Shown here in pieces: positions 53,368-64,000 of a stretch of DNA of 64,000 nt. Source of the stretch: Neoarius graeffei (Eukaryota; Chordata; Actinopteri; Siluriformes; Ariidae); the NCBI RefSeq assembly GCF_027579695.1, contig NC_083578.1:372001-436000 (forward strand), read 5' to 3'. Below the pieces are notes generated by a model. The model saw only the letters and a list, made by a program, of their open reading frames with translations, was not told the DNA's origin and ran no database searches. Made by a program: the position numbers and the translations under genes. Positions within the stretch are counted from its first letter, which is position 1. Every line of letters begins with the position of its first letter.

Positions 53368-54305
53368 TCAAGTCATTTTTATAGCGCTTTTAACAATAGA
53401 CATTGCCACAAAGCCGCTTTACAGATTTTAAATGACTTTAAACATGAGCTAATTTTATCCCTAATCTATCCCCAATGATGAAGCCTGTGGCGACGGTGGC
53501 AAGGAAAAACTCCCTCAGACGACATGAGGAAGAAACCTCGAGAGGAACCGGACTCAAAAGGGAACCCATCCTCATTTGGGCAACAACAGACAGCATGACT
53601 ATAACATTAACAGTTTTAACATGAAGTCAGTTTCGTTGATGTTATAAACTCTTCATTGATGGAAACTTGAGTGTAAAACTGTTCATGACAACTGCAGTCC
53701 TAAAGTTAGCAAGTCAACTGTAGTCCTCAGCCATAAAAGCATTACTGTAAGAGTCCAGAGCGTCCTCCAGGTGTGACTTTCAACTGTCCTCATGGGGCCG
53801 TCCTCCACAGGAGCGATGTGATGAGACTCCAGCCAGACACAGGGCATGAGGATGGCTCAGGCAGGTCCGAGGAGCAGAAGAGGTCAGCCACTACACCGTC
53901 AACAAACCTCAGCGAGCGAGTGAGTGGGGACTGACAGCATCCATACATCCCAGTTTACCAAAACACACTGTCTGAGGATCCTCCAGATCTACTCCTTTAC
54001 CTCATAAACACCATTAACACAAGGCTTGACTAAACAGATATGTTTTCAGCCGAGACTTCAACACTGAGACTGTGTCTGATTCCCGAACACTACTTGGAAG
54101 GCTGTTCCATAACTGTGGGGCTTTGTAAGAAAAGGCTCCGCCCCCTGATGTAGCCTTCACTATACAAGGTACCAGCAGATAGCCTGCACCTTTTGATCCA
54201 AGTAGGCGTGGCAGGTCATAAAGGACCAGAAGTTCACTCAGGCACTGTGGTGCGAGACCATTCAGTGCTTTAAAAGTCAAAAGTAGTATTTTATAATCAA
54301 TACAA
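53368..54305 (-). mobile_element. L2 LINE, 5'-truncated (C-terminus and 3' end)
   Basis: The minus strand carries the last ~95 RT-ORF codons ([60 protein letters not shown]) with stop near 54014. The complete L2 3' region follows to 53368 (ATTGTTAAAAGCGCTATAAA). It inserted in the opposite direction to the two L2 copies that follow. The surviving frame is open, so it is a young copy. Confidence 0.88.
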
Positions 54306-54802
54306 AAGAAACAATCGAAGCTGAACACACAACACTAATGTGGCCAAAGGCACGGAGTAGAGCTGAGTACTGAAACACAACGGAGACTCTCGGTACCAAG
54401 AACTTGCAAAAAGGTAAATCTGAAAAGATGGATATATGGTGTGGGTATGTGTGCATAAAAAAGTCAATTTTATGGTGCATTTATGACACTGCATGACTGG
54501 CAGCTATGGAGTGTACTCATGTATGTGTGTGTGTTGGAGATATTTCAGAGCGTGACTGAGCTGTAGGAGCTGAGGATGAAGCATGCTCACTTCTGAGGGC
54601 ACTTCATTTACCGGAGGGCTAAGAGGGTCAAGGTTTTTGTGAGAGAGATCACACGTTTGTTTATTTCTAGATTTACATACAATTCTCTCTCTCCCTCTCT
54701 CACACACACTTTGAATCAGGCAGAGATTTGCTGTTAAATTTGCGCGCGCGTGTCCTCATGCTAATTCACTGATTAGTTCCGTTAATCTACAGGATGTGAA
54801 AA
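54306..54802. other. Intron sequence, no gene seen
   Basis: Unique-looking sequence between two L2 copies. The frames at 54277-54707 on the minus strand have no motif. A short alternating CG/GT run lies near 54742. Confidence 0.45.
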
Positions 54803-55616
54803 AAGCTTGAGAAAAATTCACACCCTGGTATAACGATGACAGTCGCACTTTAAAACAGACCACTCAAAAATTAGCACATAAATAAAATTGGTAGTGTTCA
54901 AATTAGCGTGGAAGGAGAGCTTCCTGAAGTATAGAAAAGCTCTTAGTGCTGTTAGATCAACATATCTCTCCTCCCTAATAGAAGATAACAAAAATAATCC
55001 TAGATTCCTATTTAATACTGTAGCAAAATTAACCAGGAATAAGTCCACTATAGACACATGCACACCTGCAGTATGGAGTAGCAACGACTTCATGAATTTT
55101 TTTAATAATAAAATTGAAAATATCTGACAAAAAATTCAAATTACTAATTTAAAACCTGATAATTTGATAATTAACCCTGTAGTTAACAATAGAACTGTAT
55201 CAGATCAGCAATTCGAATGTTTTACTCCCCTTAGAGAAATCAAACTAATTTCATTAATCTCCACATCAACATCAAAATCTTCAACTTGTGGACTTGATCC
55301 CTTACCTGCACGTCTATTCAAACAGATAATACCTGGAGAAATTGAACCGCTTCAAAAAAATAATAAATTCTTCCTTTAGGATCAGCTATGTACCCAAATC
55401 CTTTAAACTAGCAGTTATCAAACTCCTGATTAAAAAACCTGACCTTGATCCCTGTCAGCTGTCCAATTATCGGCCAAAAGAGCATGCATAGCATCTACAG
55501 TCCTCACTAGAACCAGAAGATATGACCACATCACGCCTGTCTTATCCACACTGCACTGGCTCCCAATCAAATTTTGTATTGATTATAAAATACTACTATT
55601 GACCTTTAAAGCACTG

Positions 55617-55746
55617 TGCCAAGTTTCCCAAAAACATTGTAACACAAAGATCATCGTTAAATGGTAGAGTGAGCAGCACAATGAACACTCTCTCTCCTAG
55701 TTAAGATGCTCTTAGTGTTAAGAGGCTTTTGGGAAACCCACCCCTG
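55617..55746. mobile_element. Small hairpin MITE in L2
   Basis: GTTTCCCAAAA at 55623-55633 is inverted at 55727-55737, with further pairing inward (AACATTGTAACACAAAGATC against GATGCTCTTAGTGTTAAGAG). CTG borders both sides. Removing it restores the L2 frame (KALNGL). Confidence 0.7.
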
Positions 55747-55794
55747 AATGGTCTCACGCCACAGTACCTGAGCGAACTTCTAGTCTTTTATGAC

Positions 55795-56745
55795 CCACCG
55801 GATACAGGTCATTTCGTCCAACGACCATTTCATCCAGTACTTAAAACATTTCATCCAAATCCTTTTTCACATGCACTATCAATTATTTTATATTTCAGGT
55901 ATTTGTTCGAAAAAAAGAGGAATTCTCAATGGAATTTGACCGAAGCAAAACACATTTTTGAAAAATGAAAACGAAACCGGAAATTACGGGAAATCAAATA
56001 CAGATGCATTTGGCTGGGGCCGCTTGTGGGGAGAGATCATTTTTATTAGACCAAATTACATAGAAAATCTATACTCGCACTTGTCAGATATCCTTGGCAA
56101 GTGCGAGATACGAGATATGATATCCAGAGATGAGAAAACGTGCATTTTCTCAGTCTTTATATAGGCACGCTGATGCCTCTTGATCATGTGAGCCTCATTA
56201 ACAGTGCAAGCATGAGTCCATGCGGGTGTGCTCCAGACTGCCAAGCGGACTCTCGCAAGCGTGCTATTAATGAGGCTCATCTGCACATGATTAAGAGGCA
56301 TCAGCATGCCTATATAAAGACTGAGAAAACGCACATTCATTGCGAAGTATTACACCACGTCAGCACGCATTACAGAGCCTTATTCTCCCGTGTAGATTCC
56401 TTGGGTTTCCAAGCCTGTCTCCTGGTCTTAGTTTCTGTTTTTGTCTTTGCTCGATTTAGCCTGTTTGTGCATCGCCCGACCTTTTGCTAGTTTCACGTTT
56501 ACGAGATTGCCTGCCGATTTGGATTGTTTGCCTGTGTTTTTTCACAATTGTTAATAAACTACTTCTGCACTTGCATCCATCTCCTATCGCTCTCTGACAG
56601 TGGGAGGTACATATAGGTTATTAGGTATATCAATTGATCTTGTCGCACATATAAAATAATTGATAGTGCGTATGAAAAAGGCTTTGGACAAAATGTCTCA
56701 ACTATTGGACAAAATGGCATTGGATGAAGTGTCCTGATCCTGAGC
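55795..56745. mobile_element. TIR element in L2, with internal inverted repeat
   Basis: The left end repeats GGTCATTTCGTCCAACGACC and CATTTCATCCA. The right end carries the inverted forms TTGGACAAAATGGCATTGGA and TGAAGTGTCC. The L2 sequence resumes at GCCGCCATGCCTAC. Inside, 56133-56206 is inverted at 56257-56338 (TCAGTCTTTATATAGGCACG against GCATGCCTATATAAAGACTG). Confidence 0.6.
56345..56600 (+). mobile_element. LTR-like fossil stretch
   Basis: The run TTCCAAGCCTGTCTCCTGGT ... AATAAACTACTTCTGCACTT ... GCTCTCTGACAGTGGGAGG resembles the 3' part of a Gypsy-type long terminal repeat of fish (poly(A) signal, then a CTGCACTTGCATCC end). It lies within the TIR element. It is a partial, old copy. 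Confidence 0.4.
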
Positions 56746-57918
56746 CGCCATGCCTACTTAGATCAAAAGATGTAGGTTATTTATTGGTACCTTGAATAGT
56801 GAAGGCTACATCAGGGGGCGGAGCCTTTTCTTACAAAGCCACACAGTTATGGAACAGCCTTCCAAGTAGTGTTCAGGAATCAGACACAGTCTCAGTGTTG
56901 AAGTCTCGGCTGAAAACAGATCTGTTTAGTCAAGCCTTGTGTTAATGGTGTTTATGAGGTAAAGGTGTAGATCTGGAGGATCCTCAGACAGAGTGTTTTG
57001 GTAAACTGGGATGTATGGATGCTGTCAGCCCCCACTCGCTTGCTCACTGAGGTTTGACGACAGTGTAGTGGCTACTGCTTTATGTCCCGGGGCTCCCTCA
57101 GGACTGGGTTACCTTCTGGCTCTCCCCTTTTAGTTAATGATGTCAGTTAGTTTTGCCGGAGTCCCTGCTTGTACTCAGTGCAAAATGTATTCTGTTCTTA
57201 CTCTAAGTGACACTGGCCAACCTGTGTGTCTCTCTCTCGTTACATGCTGCTCCTGAGACCCCAGTGGTGCTGAACCTCTTCTGCTCCTCGGACCTGCCTG
57301 ATCCATCCTGATGCCCTACTTCTGGCTGGAGTCTCATCCCATCGCTCCTGTGGAGGACGGACCCAGATGGACAGTCAAAAGTTGCACCTGGAAGACGCTC
57401 TGGATTCTTACAGTTTTGCTGCGATGGTTTCGGACTCCAGTCCCCATAATAACTTTAGGACTGCAGTTGTCATGAACAGTTTTACACTCAAGTCTCCATC
57501 AATGAACAGTTGATAACTTCAACAAAACAGACTTCTGTTAAACTATAATGAATTTCCTGGTTACACAGTTGTACTTTGTGACTCTATAGGACACAGTTAT
57601 AGAAGTGAGTTATTTATAATCACGATATCTGTTATCACCCAGATGAGGACTGGTTCCCTTAAGAGTCTGGTTCCTCTCAGGGTTTCATGATGTCATCTGA
57701 GGGAGTTTTTTTCCTCACCACCATCACCTTAGGCTTCATCATTAGGAATAAGCTTATAAATTAATGTTTAAAATTTACATCTGTAATTTATATATTTTTA
57801 TAAAGCTGCTTTTTGACAATGTTCATTGTTAAAAGCTCGATACAAATAAAATGGAACTGAATTGAATCATTATAATCATGTAACCCCAGTCACCTTTGAC
57901 CCCAGTATCATTACTCAC

Positions 57919-58003
57919 CAGTTTCCTCCTCTTGTCCTGTTCAGTGGGAGGTTCTTCATCATCAGAGAACTTCGGCTCCTCCAATCCACTCACCAACATA
58001 CAG
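57919..58003 (-). CDS. ipo11: importin-11, penultimate coding exon
   Basis: 85 bp encoding CMLVSGLEEPKFSDDEEPPT and EQDKRRKL, the acidic segment near the C-terminus. The acceptor follows a pyrimidine-rich tract (CTGACTCTTTACGAAG) and the donor is CTG|GTGAGTA. Its first base completes a codon begun in the previous exon (GA+C, Asp), giving the family's F-K-D-C-M junction. It sits between an L2 copy that ends at about 57868 and the microsatellite at 58.38 kb. Confidence 0.9.
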
Positions 58004-58225
58004 CTTCGTAAAGAGTCAGACAGGTGCAGACAGACAGGGATTATTGGTTTAAATCTATACCTTCAGTAAGCCAAAGCAGGGAGACACCTCTCTCTCTCTC
58101 TAAGATGATGTATGGTCAGTGTGATGCACATTTCTCCACTTTGCTGTGAGATTACTCTTCCATTTTACACACCATTGGTCACACAGATTGCTTGGAAACA
58201 CAAGCACGCGCGTGCACACACTTAC

Positions 58226-58321
58226 TCTTTGAAGGTCCCTGTCTCTGGATCTTCAGTCATCACGTCGTGTAGAGACTCGACACAGATATTAACAATCCCA
58301 CAGAACTTCTCCTGTACAACA
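58226..58321 (-). CDS. ipo11: importin-11, third-last coding exon
   Basis: 96 bp encoding VVQEKFCGIVNICVESLHDV and MTEDPETGTFK, one of the most conserved IPO11 blocks. The acceptor is TCTCTCAG|TGTTGT and the donor AAAGA|GTAAGTG. The intron to the next exon is 222 bp. Exons further upstream (the bulk of this ~975-residue HEAT-repeat protein) are not found between 58.33 and 64.0 kb and should lie beyond the window. Confidence 0.9.
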
Positions 58322-58380
58322 CTGAGAGACAGACGGGGGGGATTGTTATATTCTATTTCACTTAAACTATACTCTTATTC

Positions 58381-58381
<1 letters not shown>

Positions 58382-58430
<49 letters not shown>
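58382..58430. repeat. (GT)n microsatellite
   Basis: About 24 GT units, 60 bp upstream of the ipo11 exon at 58226-58321, between it and the next L2 copy. Confidence 0.93.
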
Positions 58431-58433
<3 letters not shown>

Positions 58434-58524
58434 CGTGAGAGATGTTTGGGGCAGGTTCACTAAAATGTAAGCAGAGGACTGCAGATGGGGGGTGGGGGGG
58501 TGTATAAAAGAGGCAAAGAGATGA

Positions 58525-61079
58525 ACAATGATTTCATGAATTTTTTTAATGATAAAATTGAGAATATCCGAAAAAAAATTCAAACTACTAATTTAAGGTC
58601 AGACAATGTAAGTGGACCCTGTAGTTAACGATATAACTGTATCAGATCAGCAATTAGAATGTTTTACTCCCCTTAGAGAAACTGAATTACTTTCATTAAT
58701 CTCTACATCAAAAGCCTCGACTTGTGTACTAGATCCCTTACCTACACGTCTATTCAAACAGATAATACCTGAAGTAATTAAACCGCTTCTAAAAACAATA
58801 AATTTTTCTCTCATGATTGGCTATGTACCCAAATCCTTTAAACTAGCAGTTACCAAACCCCTGATTAAAAAACCTGACCTTGATCCCTGTCAGCTGTCCA
58901 ATTATCGGCCAATATCAAACCTCCCCTTTATCTCCAAGATCCTTGAAAAAGCTGTGGCACAGCAGTTATGCTCATATTTACATAGGAATAACATCCATGA
59001 AATGTATCAGTCAGGATTTAGACCTCATCATAGCACAGAGACAGCACTGGTTAAAGTAGTAAACGACCTACTGTTGGCGTCTGATCAGGGCTGTGTCTCG
59101 CTACTTGTGTTGCTTGACCTTAGTGCAGCATTTGATACCATTGATCATTCCATTCTTCTGGATAGACTAGAAAATGTTGTGGGAGTTAAGGGAACGGCCC
59201 TCTCCTGGCTCAGCTCTTATTTAACTGATCGCTATCAGTATGCTGATATAAATGGTGATATTTCTAGACGTACTGAGGTAAAGTTTGGTGTTCCACAAGG
59301 TTCTGTCTTGGGTCCACTGCTTTTTTCTCTATATATGTTCCCTCTGGGCGATATTATTCATAAACATTGTATTAGTTTCCACTGTTATGCTGATGACACA
59401 CAGTTGTATGTCTCTGCAAAACCTGATGAGAGACACCAGCTTAATAGAATTGAGGAATGTGTAAAGGACATTAGACACTGGATGCTGATTAACTTCCTTC
59501 TGCTTAACTCTGACAAGACTGAAGTACTTGTACTCGGACCACATGCAGCTAGAAGTAAGTTTTCTGATTCCACAGTGACTCTGGATGGCCTTTCTGTTTC
59601 TTCACGTGCAGCAGTAAAAGACCTCGGAGTGATTATTGACCCCAGTCTTTCATTTGAAACTCACATTGATAACATTACCCGGATAGCTTTCTTTCATCTT
59701 AGAAATATTGCTAAGATAAGAAATTTAATGTCACTACGTGACACGGAAAAACTAGTTCATGCTTTGATTACCTCCAGGTTGGATTATTGTAATGCCTTAC
59801 TGTCTGGATGTTCCAATAAGTGCATAAACAAGCTCCAGTTAGTTCAAAATGCAGCAGCAAGAGTCCTTACTAGAACTAGAAAATATGACCCCATCACCCC
59901 TGTCTTATCCACACTGCATTGGCTCCCAATCACATTTCGTATTGATTATAAAATACTACTATTGACCTTTAAAGCACTGAATGGTCTCGCACCACAGTAC
60001 CTGAGTGAACTTTTGGTCCTTTATGACCTGCCACGCCTACTTAGATCAAAAGGTGCAGGCTATCTGCTGGTACCTCGTATAGTGAAGGCTACATCAGGGG
60101 GCGGAGCCTTTTCTTACAGAGCCCCACAGTTAAGGAACAGCCTTCCAAGTAGTGTTCGGGAATCAGATACAGTCTCAGTGTTGAAGTCTCGGCTGAAAAC
60201 AGATCTATTTAGTCAAGCCTTGTGTTAATGGTGTTTATGAGGTAAAGGTGTAGATCTGGAGGATCCTCAGACAGAGTGTTTTGGTAAACTGGGATGTATG
60301 GATGCTGTCAGTCCCCACTCGCTTGCTCACTCGAGTTTGTTGACGGTGTAGTGGCTGCTGCTTTATGTCCCGGGGCCCCTCATGCCTGTGTTACCTTCTT
60401 GCTCTCTCCTTTTAGTTATGCTGTCATAGGTAGTTGCCGAAGTCCCTGCTTGTACTCAGTGCAATATGTATACTGTTCCTACTTATTCAGGTGACATTGG
60501 GCATACCTAACAACCTGTGTCTCCCCCCCCCCCACAAATCTGCCCCTTTGAGTTACATGTCGGTCCTGGGATCGAGATGCTGAACCTCTTCTGCTCCTCG
60601 GACCTGCTTGGTCCATCCTGGTGCCCTGTGTCTGGTTGGAGTCTCATCACATCGCCCCTGTGGAGGACGGCCCCATGTGGAGAGTTGAAAGTCACACCTA
60701 GAGGACGCTCTGGATTCTTACAGTCATGCTTTTATGGCTGAGGACTGCAGTTGTCATGAACAGTTTTACACTCAAGTTTCCATCAATGAAGAGTTTATAA
60801 CATCAACGAAACTGACTTCATGTTAAAACTGTTAATGTTATAGTCAGGCTGTCTGTTGTTGCCCAAATGAGGATGGGTTCCCTTTTGAGTCTGGTTCCTC
60901 TCGAGGTTTCTTCCTCATGTCGTCTGAGGGAGTTTTTCCTTGCCACCGTCGCCACAGGCTTCATCATTGGGGATAGATTAGGGATAAAATTAGCTCATGT
61001 TTTAAGTCGTTCAAATTCTGTAAAGCTGCTTTGCACCAATGTTTATTGTTAAAAGCGCTGTACAAATAAACTTGACTTG
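58525..61079 (+). mobile_element. L2 LINE, 5'-truncated, young
   Basis: Begins at NDFMNFFNDKIENIRKK in the linker, contains the whole RT as one open frame (58612-60228) and the full ~850-bp 3' region ending GCGCTGTACAAATAAACTTG at 61079. The endonuclease is missing through 5' truncation. It is the reference copy for the L2 tails at 9.5, 33.1, 53.4 and 57 kb. Confidence 0.92.
58612..60228 (+). CDS. L2 reverse transcriptase, open frame
   Basis: 538 codons without a stop. There is no ATG at the 5' side: the frame opens because the copy is truncated. RT boxes in order: [100 protein letters not shown], the intact catalytic [43 protein letters not shown]. The thumb/C-terminal part is [40 protein letters not shown] and [12 protein letters not shown]. 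All catalytic Asp are present, but without endonuclease and promoter it is not expected to be active by itself. Codon decay is minimal. Confidence 0.9.
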   Translation: MDPVVNDITVSDQQLECFTPLRETELLSLISTSKASTCVLDPLPTRLFKQIIPEVIKPLLKTINFSLMIGYVPKSFKLAVTKPLIKKPDLDPCQLSNYRPISNLPFISKILEKAVAQQLCSYLHRNNIHEMYQSGFRPHHSTETALVKVVNDLLLASDQGCVSLLVLLDLSAAFDTIDHSILLDRLENVVGVKGTALSWLSSYLTDRYQYADINGDISRRTEVKFGVPQGSVLGPLLFSLYMFPLGDIIHKHCISFHCYADDTQLYVSAKPDERHQLNRIEECVKDIRHWMLINFLLLNSDKTEVLVLGPHAARSKFSDSTVTLDGLSVSSRAAVKDLGVIIDPSLSFETHIDNITRIAFFHLRNIAKIRNLMSLRDTEKLVHALITSRLDYCNALLSGCSNKCINKLQLVQNAAARVLTRTRKYDPITPVLSTLHWLPITFRIDYKILLLTFKALNGLAPQYLSELLVLYDLPRLLRSKGAGYLLVPRIVKATSGGGAFSYRAPQLRNSLPSSVRESDTVSVLKSRLKTDLFSQALC

Positions 61080-61134
61080 ACCAAAAAATTGCTCCATCAT
61101 AGCCATTTCAGGGAGCAAATACTGAGACATGCAA

Positions 61135-61263
61135 AGATGTGTATCTACACACCATACCACCTCCCAAACACACACACCCTCTACACTGTACACACCCAAA
61201 CACACACACACACACACACACCCTCGACACTATACACCCCCCCACACACACACCATACACATC
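61135..61263. repeat. Minisatellite, left block
   Basis: Units of ACACCCTCTACACTGTACAC with CA-rich spacers. It continues at 62789 after a hAT insertion. Confidence 0.8.
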
Positions 61264-61271
61264 CTCTACAC

Positions 61272-62780
61272 CAGGGATTTTCAAAGTGTGGGAGAGTCAG
61301 CCCCCCCTCGAAGAGCAAATAAACAACAGCGCCCCCCCTTACAATTTTTGTTGTTGCTATACTTAATGTTCCATTCGTATTTTAAAAAAATGGTTGTTGT
61401 ACACATTATTTTTTTCTTTTTCACATTTTAAACATCTGTGCTTTTTAAAACATCTTGTTTTACACATTTTAAACATCTCATAGCATCGTTAGCTAGCACC
61501 TCTTTGCAGACAACACACTGTGGCAGTGGAGCATCTTCAGATCCAGTCCATGAAAATCCAAACTTTAAATAATCGTGGTCATACTTCCTTCTTTTTCCAG
61601 TCCCCCAGGATTCCGCGGGCCTTTTTTGTGATTGTTGCGGGCTAAAATGTCTGATGTTGCGGGGGTTTCCAAAAAAATTGCGATGAAAGTTGCGGTGTTT
61701 AGGTTTTTGTTGTGATTACATTGCGGGAGGAAGTGAAAGTTGCGAGAAATTGTTGCGATTTTCTCTTTTTGTGATTAAAATTGAGTGATATGTTAAATAT
61801 TAAGTTATTACTGAAAAACTATTGATTAAAAAAAACAAAGACACTGAGAAATGGTCCTATAAACAACTTTACCAATATAAAAGATTACCAGGACTACAAA
61901 AATGCAGAAAAATAGGCTTTACTTATCCAAATGCACCTGTTGGTTCAAAAGTTAAAGTGCAGAGAACCTCACAGCACAACATGAAGTTACCTTAAAATAT
62001 AATATAAATGCCTCAGCTTTCATGTAAGAAAAAAAAAAACTATTAATACTAGTACTGTGTGCAGGCAGTCTCTCCTGAAGACTAAATTAAACAATAATTA
62101 TAAACTAATAAAATAAATGGCTCAGGCTTCATAGAAGAAAAAAACAATTTGAACAGAATCTCACAGTATGATGCTGAAGCTGCCTAAACAATGGAAAATA
62201 AAATACCATTTTGGCAAAAATGTTGGCATCCATTAATTTCTTGTATTAAGTAAAAAAAAATAAAGTGCACACAGTCCTTCACTGTAAACATAACACACTT
62301 TCAGTAACAGAATTTAAGCCTATATAAACACTGACTCGCACATCATGCAATGTTGCCAGATACTGCTGACGTTTTCCAGTCCAAAATATATTCAAAACCC
62401 GCCAAAATGCACTTGAAACCGCCAATCTGGCAACACTGCGCGCATGCGGCTTCTCTTGAACATAGACATCCGGAAGTAAGGCGGAAGGTAGTTTGTCGAT
62501 GTCACCTCAAGACGACGCCAACGGTTGGTCAAATTTGCGGGAAAGTTGCGGTGATTGGATATAATTGCAACACCGCCCTGAATTCGTGGGGATTGGTTGA
62601 ATTTGCGCTCAAGTTGCAAATCGCAACATCCTGGAGGATCTGTTTTTTTGCTTGGCCGTCTCCTCACTCCCTGTAGCTTTAGGTACTAAAAATCGATCCA
62701 TTTTGTCTCTCACGTTGCGCCCCCCCGAAGAACTCTGGCGCCCCCCAGGGGGGGTGCACCCCACACTTTGAAAAGCCCTG
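61272..62780. mobile_element. hAT transposon (non-autonomous) with 8-bp TSD
   Basis: The ends CAGGGATTTTCAAAGTGTGG and CCACACTTTGAAAAGCCCTG are inverted with one mismatch. The 8-bp CTCTACAC is duplicated at 61264-61271 and 62781-62788 and is itself a minisatellite unit. The outer parts contain GCGCCCCCC-type tracts known from fish hAT ends. No transposase was found. A second element lies inside. Confidence 0.92.
61598..62642. mobile_element. Element nested in the hAT copy (imperfect TIRs)
   Basis: The left CAGTCCCCCAGGATTCCGCG and the right end (inverse CAGATCCTCCAGGATGTTGC) share about 15 of 20 bases. Both subterminal regions are rich in GTTGCG/TTGCGG motifs. The interior is non-coding, with CTCACAGTATGATGCTGAAG-type repeats and a small hairpin (GTTGCCAGAT... 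ATCTGGCAAC) at about 62352-62435. Confidence 0.5.
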
Positions 62781-62788
62781 CTCTACAC

Positions 62789-63045
62789 TATACATGCCCC
62801 ACACACACAAACACCATACACATCCTTTACACTGTACACACCCCACACACACACCCTGTACACTATACACGCCGCCCGAACGAACCATACACATCTTCTA
62901 CACTGTACATGCCCCTCACACACACTACACTGTACACGCCCCACACATACACATCCTCTACACTGTACACGCCTCACACACCCACCATACATGCCTTACA
63001 CATCACACACCCTACACACTATACATGCCCGACATGATATACAAG
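62789..63045. repeat. Minisatellite, right block
   Basis: At least eight ~30-bp units: CCACACACACACCATACACATCC/CTACACTGTACACGCCCC type. Same family as the left block. Confidence 0.85.
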
Positions 63046-63379
63046 GGACATTCAACTACACTCGTCATGAGCAAATAAGTATGGGAAGTTAAAGCAATAG
63101 AACATAAGGACACACACACCCCTTTATGAACTATTATAGGAGTCTTATAATGATGTGTTGATATGAGTGTTAGCACCATAGCTATGCTAACTGCTTATAT
63201 TAAAGATGTGTATCTTTCTTTCTCTCTCACACACACACTTTATTGCACCTGAAAATAAAATAAAATGAACTAAAGAGAGCTAAACCTGGAGCACAGCTAG
63301 TATACTTTCTCACCTGTGTGTGTGTAGCATTAAAGATAGCTTAAAAAGCTCATATTATATTTGTAAACTCAGCCCAAGT
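63046..63379. other. No gene seen
   Basis: Short CA and CT runs in otherwise unique-looking sequence. No ipo11 exon recognised. Confidence 0.4.
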
Positions 63380-64000
63380 TGTCACAAGCCTGTCTCCTGG
63401 TTCCTCATTTTCCCACAAACCACAAGAGTGGTACACTGGTGCGGAAACTCAAGATTGTGAGGAAGTGCCATCATGGAGCCCATTGCCGAGATCATCCAGA
63501 CCCTCACCAGCAGCCACTGATGACAATATAAGACCCTTGTTGAGCTGTGTGTGGAGCAGGAGCTGTGTTTCCAGATTCTAATCCAAGCACAGGCAGAAGA
63601 CGGCAGGTGCTCCAGAGCCTGGTACAGTTAATGGGTACTCCAGCAGCAGCCCCAGGGGCCGAAGTTGGACTACACCATCTCACACTCGTGAAGATAAGTT
63701 AACATGACCATCCCCAGGCCTTCACAGAGTTCTCTGAGCATGCCATGGAAGTCTGCACTTGGCTGACCACGCAGTGGACGGTCTGCTTCTTGCCGCTACC
63801 AATGGGGAAAGCCCAGCTAACAGCCCAGCAGCAATTTCACTCCTTAAACCTCCATCAAATCACATGCCTTCCTATGAGGAAAGATCTCAGAACCCCTGAA
63901 AAGGCCATGCTGAGTGATGCTATTCTCATTAATTCTCCCCATGTGCATCACTCTGGTGTTCTGCAGTGATAGTGATCGCTTTTTTATTGCCTATGTTCGA
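63380..64000 (+). mobile_element. Gypsy-type LTR retrotransposon gag fossil (partial)
   Basis: From about 63475 the sequence resembles the start of gag of fish Gypsy elements (MEPIAEIIQTLTSSH, TLVELCVEQELCFQILIQAQ, and later a GKAQLTAQQ-like block near 63.81 kb). The upstream stretch CAAGCCTGTCTCCTGGTTCC recalls their LTR or leader. The copy is old and clearly broken, with several breaks, and runs off the window. Confidence 0.6.

Larger units (their letters stand above)
54803..57868 (+). mobile_element. L2 LINE, internally deleted, with two nested DNA elements
   Basis: Starts in the linker (FTPWYNDD-like, WKESFLKYRKALSAVRSTYL, NPRFLFNTVAKLTRNKS, DFMNFFNNKIENI) and enters the RT ([40 protein letters not shown]). 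At about 55.48 kb it jumps to the late RT region (STVLTRTRRYDHIT-like, [19 protein letters not shown]), so the RT core is deleted. It continues across two insertions (55617-55746 and 55795-56745) to the C-terminal part and the 3' end at 57868 (GTTAAAAGCTCGATACAAAT). Confidence 0.82.

Noticed and set aside
62350-62676. 108-codon open frame in the hAT element
   Set aside because: Lies in non-coding interior of nested elements, has no family motif, and overlaps the TIR.

Overview
This is a window of a ray-finned fish genome. It is AT-rich, full of microsatellites and dominated by transposable elements typical of teleosts: Tc1/mariner, hAT, Harbinger-like elements, several LINE lineages and Penelope-like elements. 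Two host genes are recognisable. A complete single-exon serotonin 5-HT1A receptor gene (htr1a, +) lies at about 15.2-16.3 kb. The last three exons of importin-11 (ipo11, -) lie at 39.4, 57.9 and 58.2 kb. The two genes converge on each other, which matches my memory of the human 5q12 arrangement (IPO11 towards HTR1A). The exact fish group cannot be fixed from the sequence alone.

Layout. 0-9 kb: a Tc1 element cut by the window edge, a broken LINE, a complete but frameshifted Tc1 element with long terminal repeats, a CR1/L2 scrap and a Rex1/L2-like LINE with its 5' end. 9.5-14.5 kb: an L2 tail, then a DNA element with perfect 24-bp terminal inverted repeats that is split by another LINE. 15-18.7 kb: htr1a and its flanks, with a 46-bp perfect palindrome. 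18.9-21.7 kb: a Tc1 element set symmetrically in microsatellites, a MITE and two transposon ends. 21.9-31.1 kb: a four-layer nest. A SINE sits in a nearly intact CR1/L2-type LINE; the LINE sits in a transposon with ~430-bp inverted repeats that encodes a PIN-like/CXC-type protein; that transposon splits an unrecognised coding remnant. 31.6-38 kb: L2 and Tc1 ends, a hairpin MITE, a Penelope-like fossil and a hAT element with 8-bp target duplication.

39.4-57.9 kb is the last intron of ipo11, 18.4 kb long. It holds a ~20-bp-unit minisatellite split by two independent LINE insertions. The first is a Rex1-type LINE that itself carries a Harbinger-like element and a Penelope-like element with a second Harbinger-like copy. 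The second is a nearly intact L1-like LINE. Two L2 copies follow. 58.5-64 kb: an L2 with an open reverse-transcriptase frame, a second minisatellite split by a hAT element, and an LTR-retrotransposon (Gypsy-type) gag fossil.

The host genes do not form an operon or pathway. The main value of the window is its layered insertion history, which can be read from target duplications and interrupted frames. The best candidate for something undescribed is the long-TIR transposon at 22.5-30.6 kb. Family names below come from remembered motifs, not from database searches.
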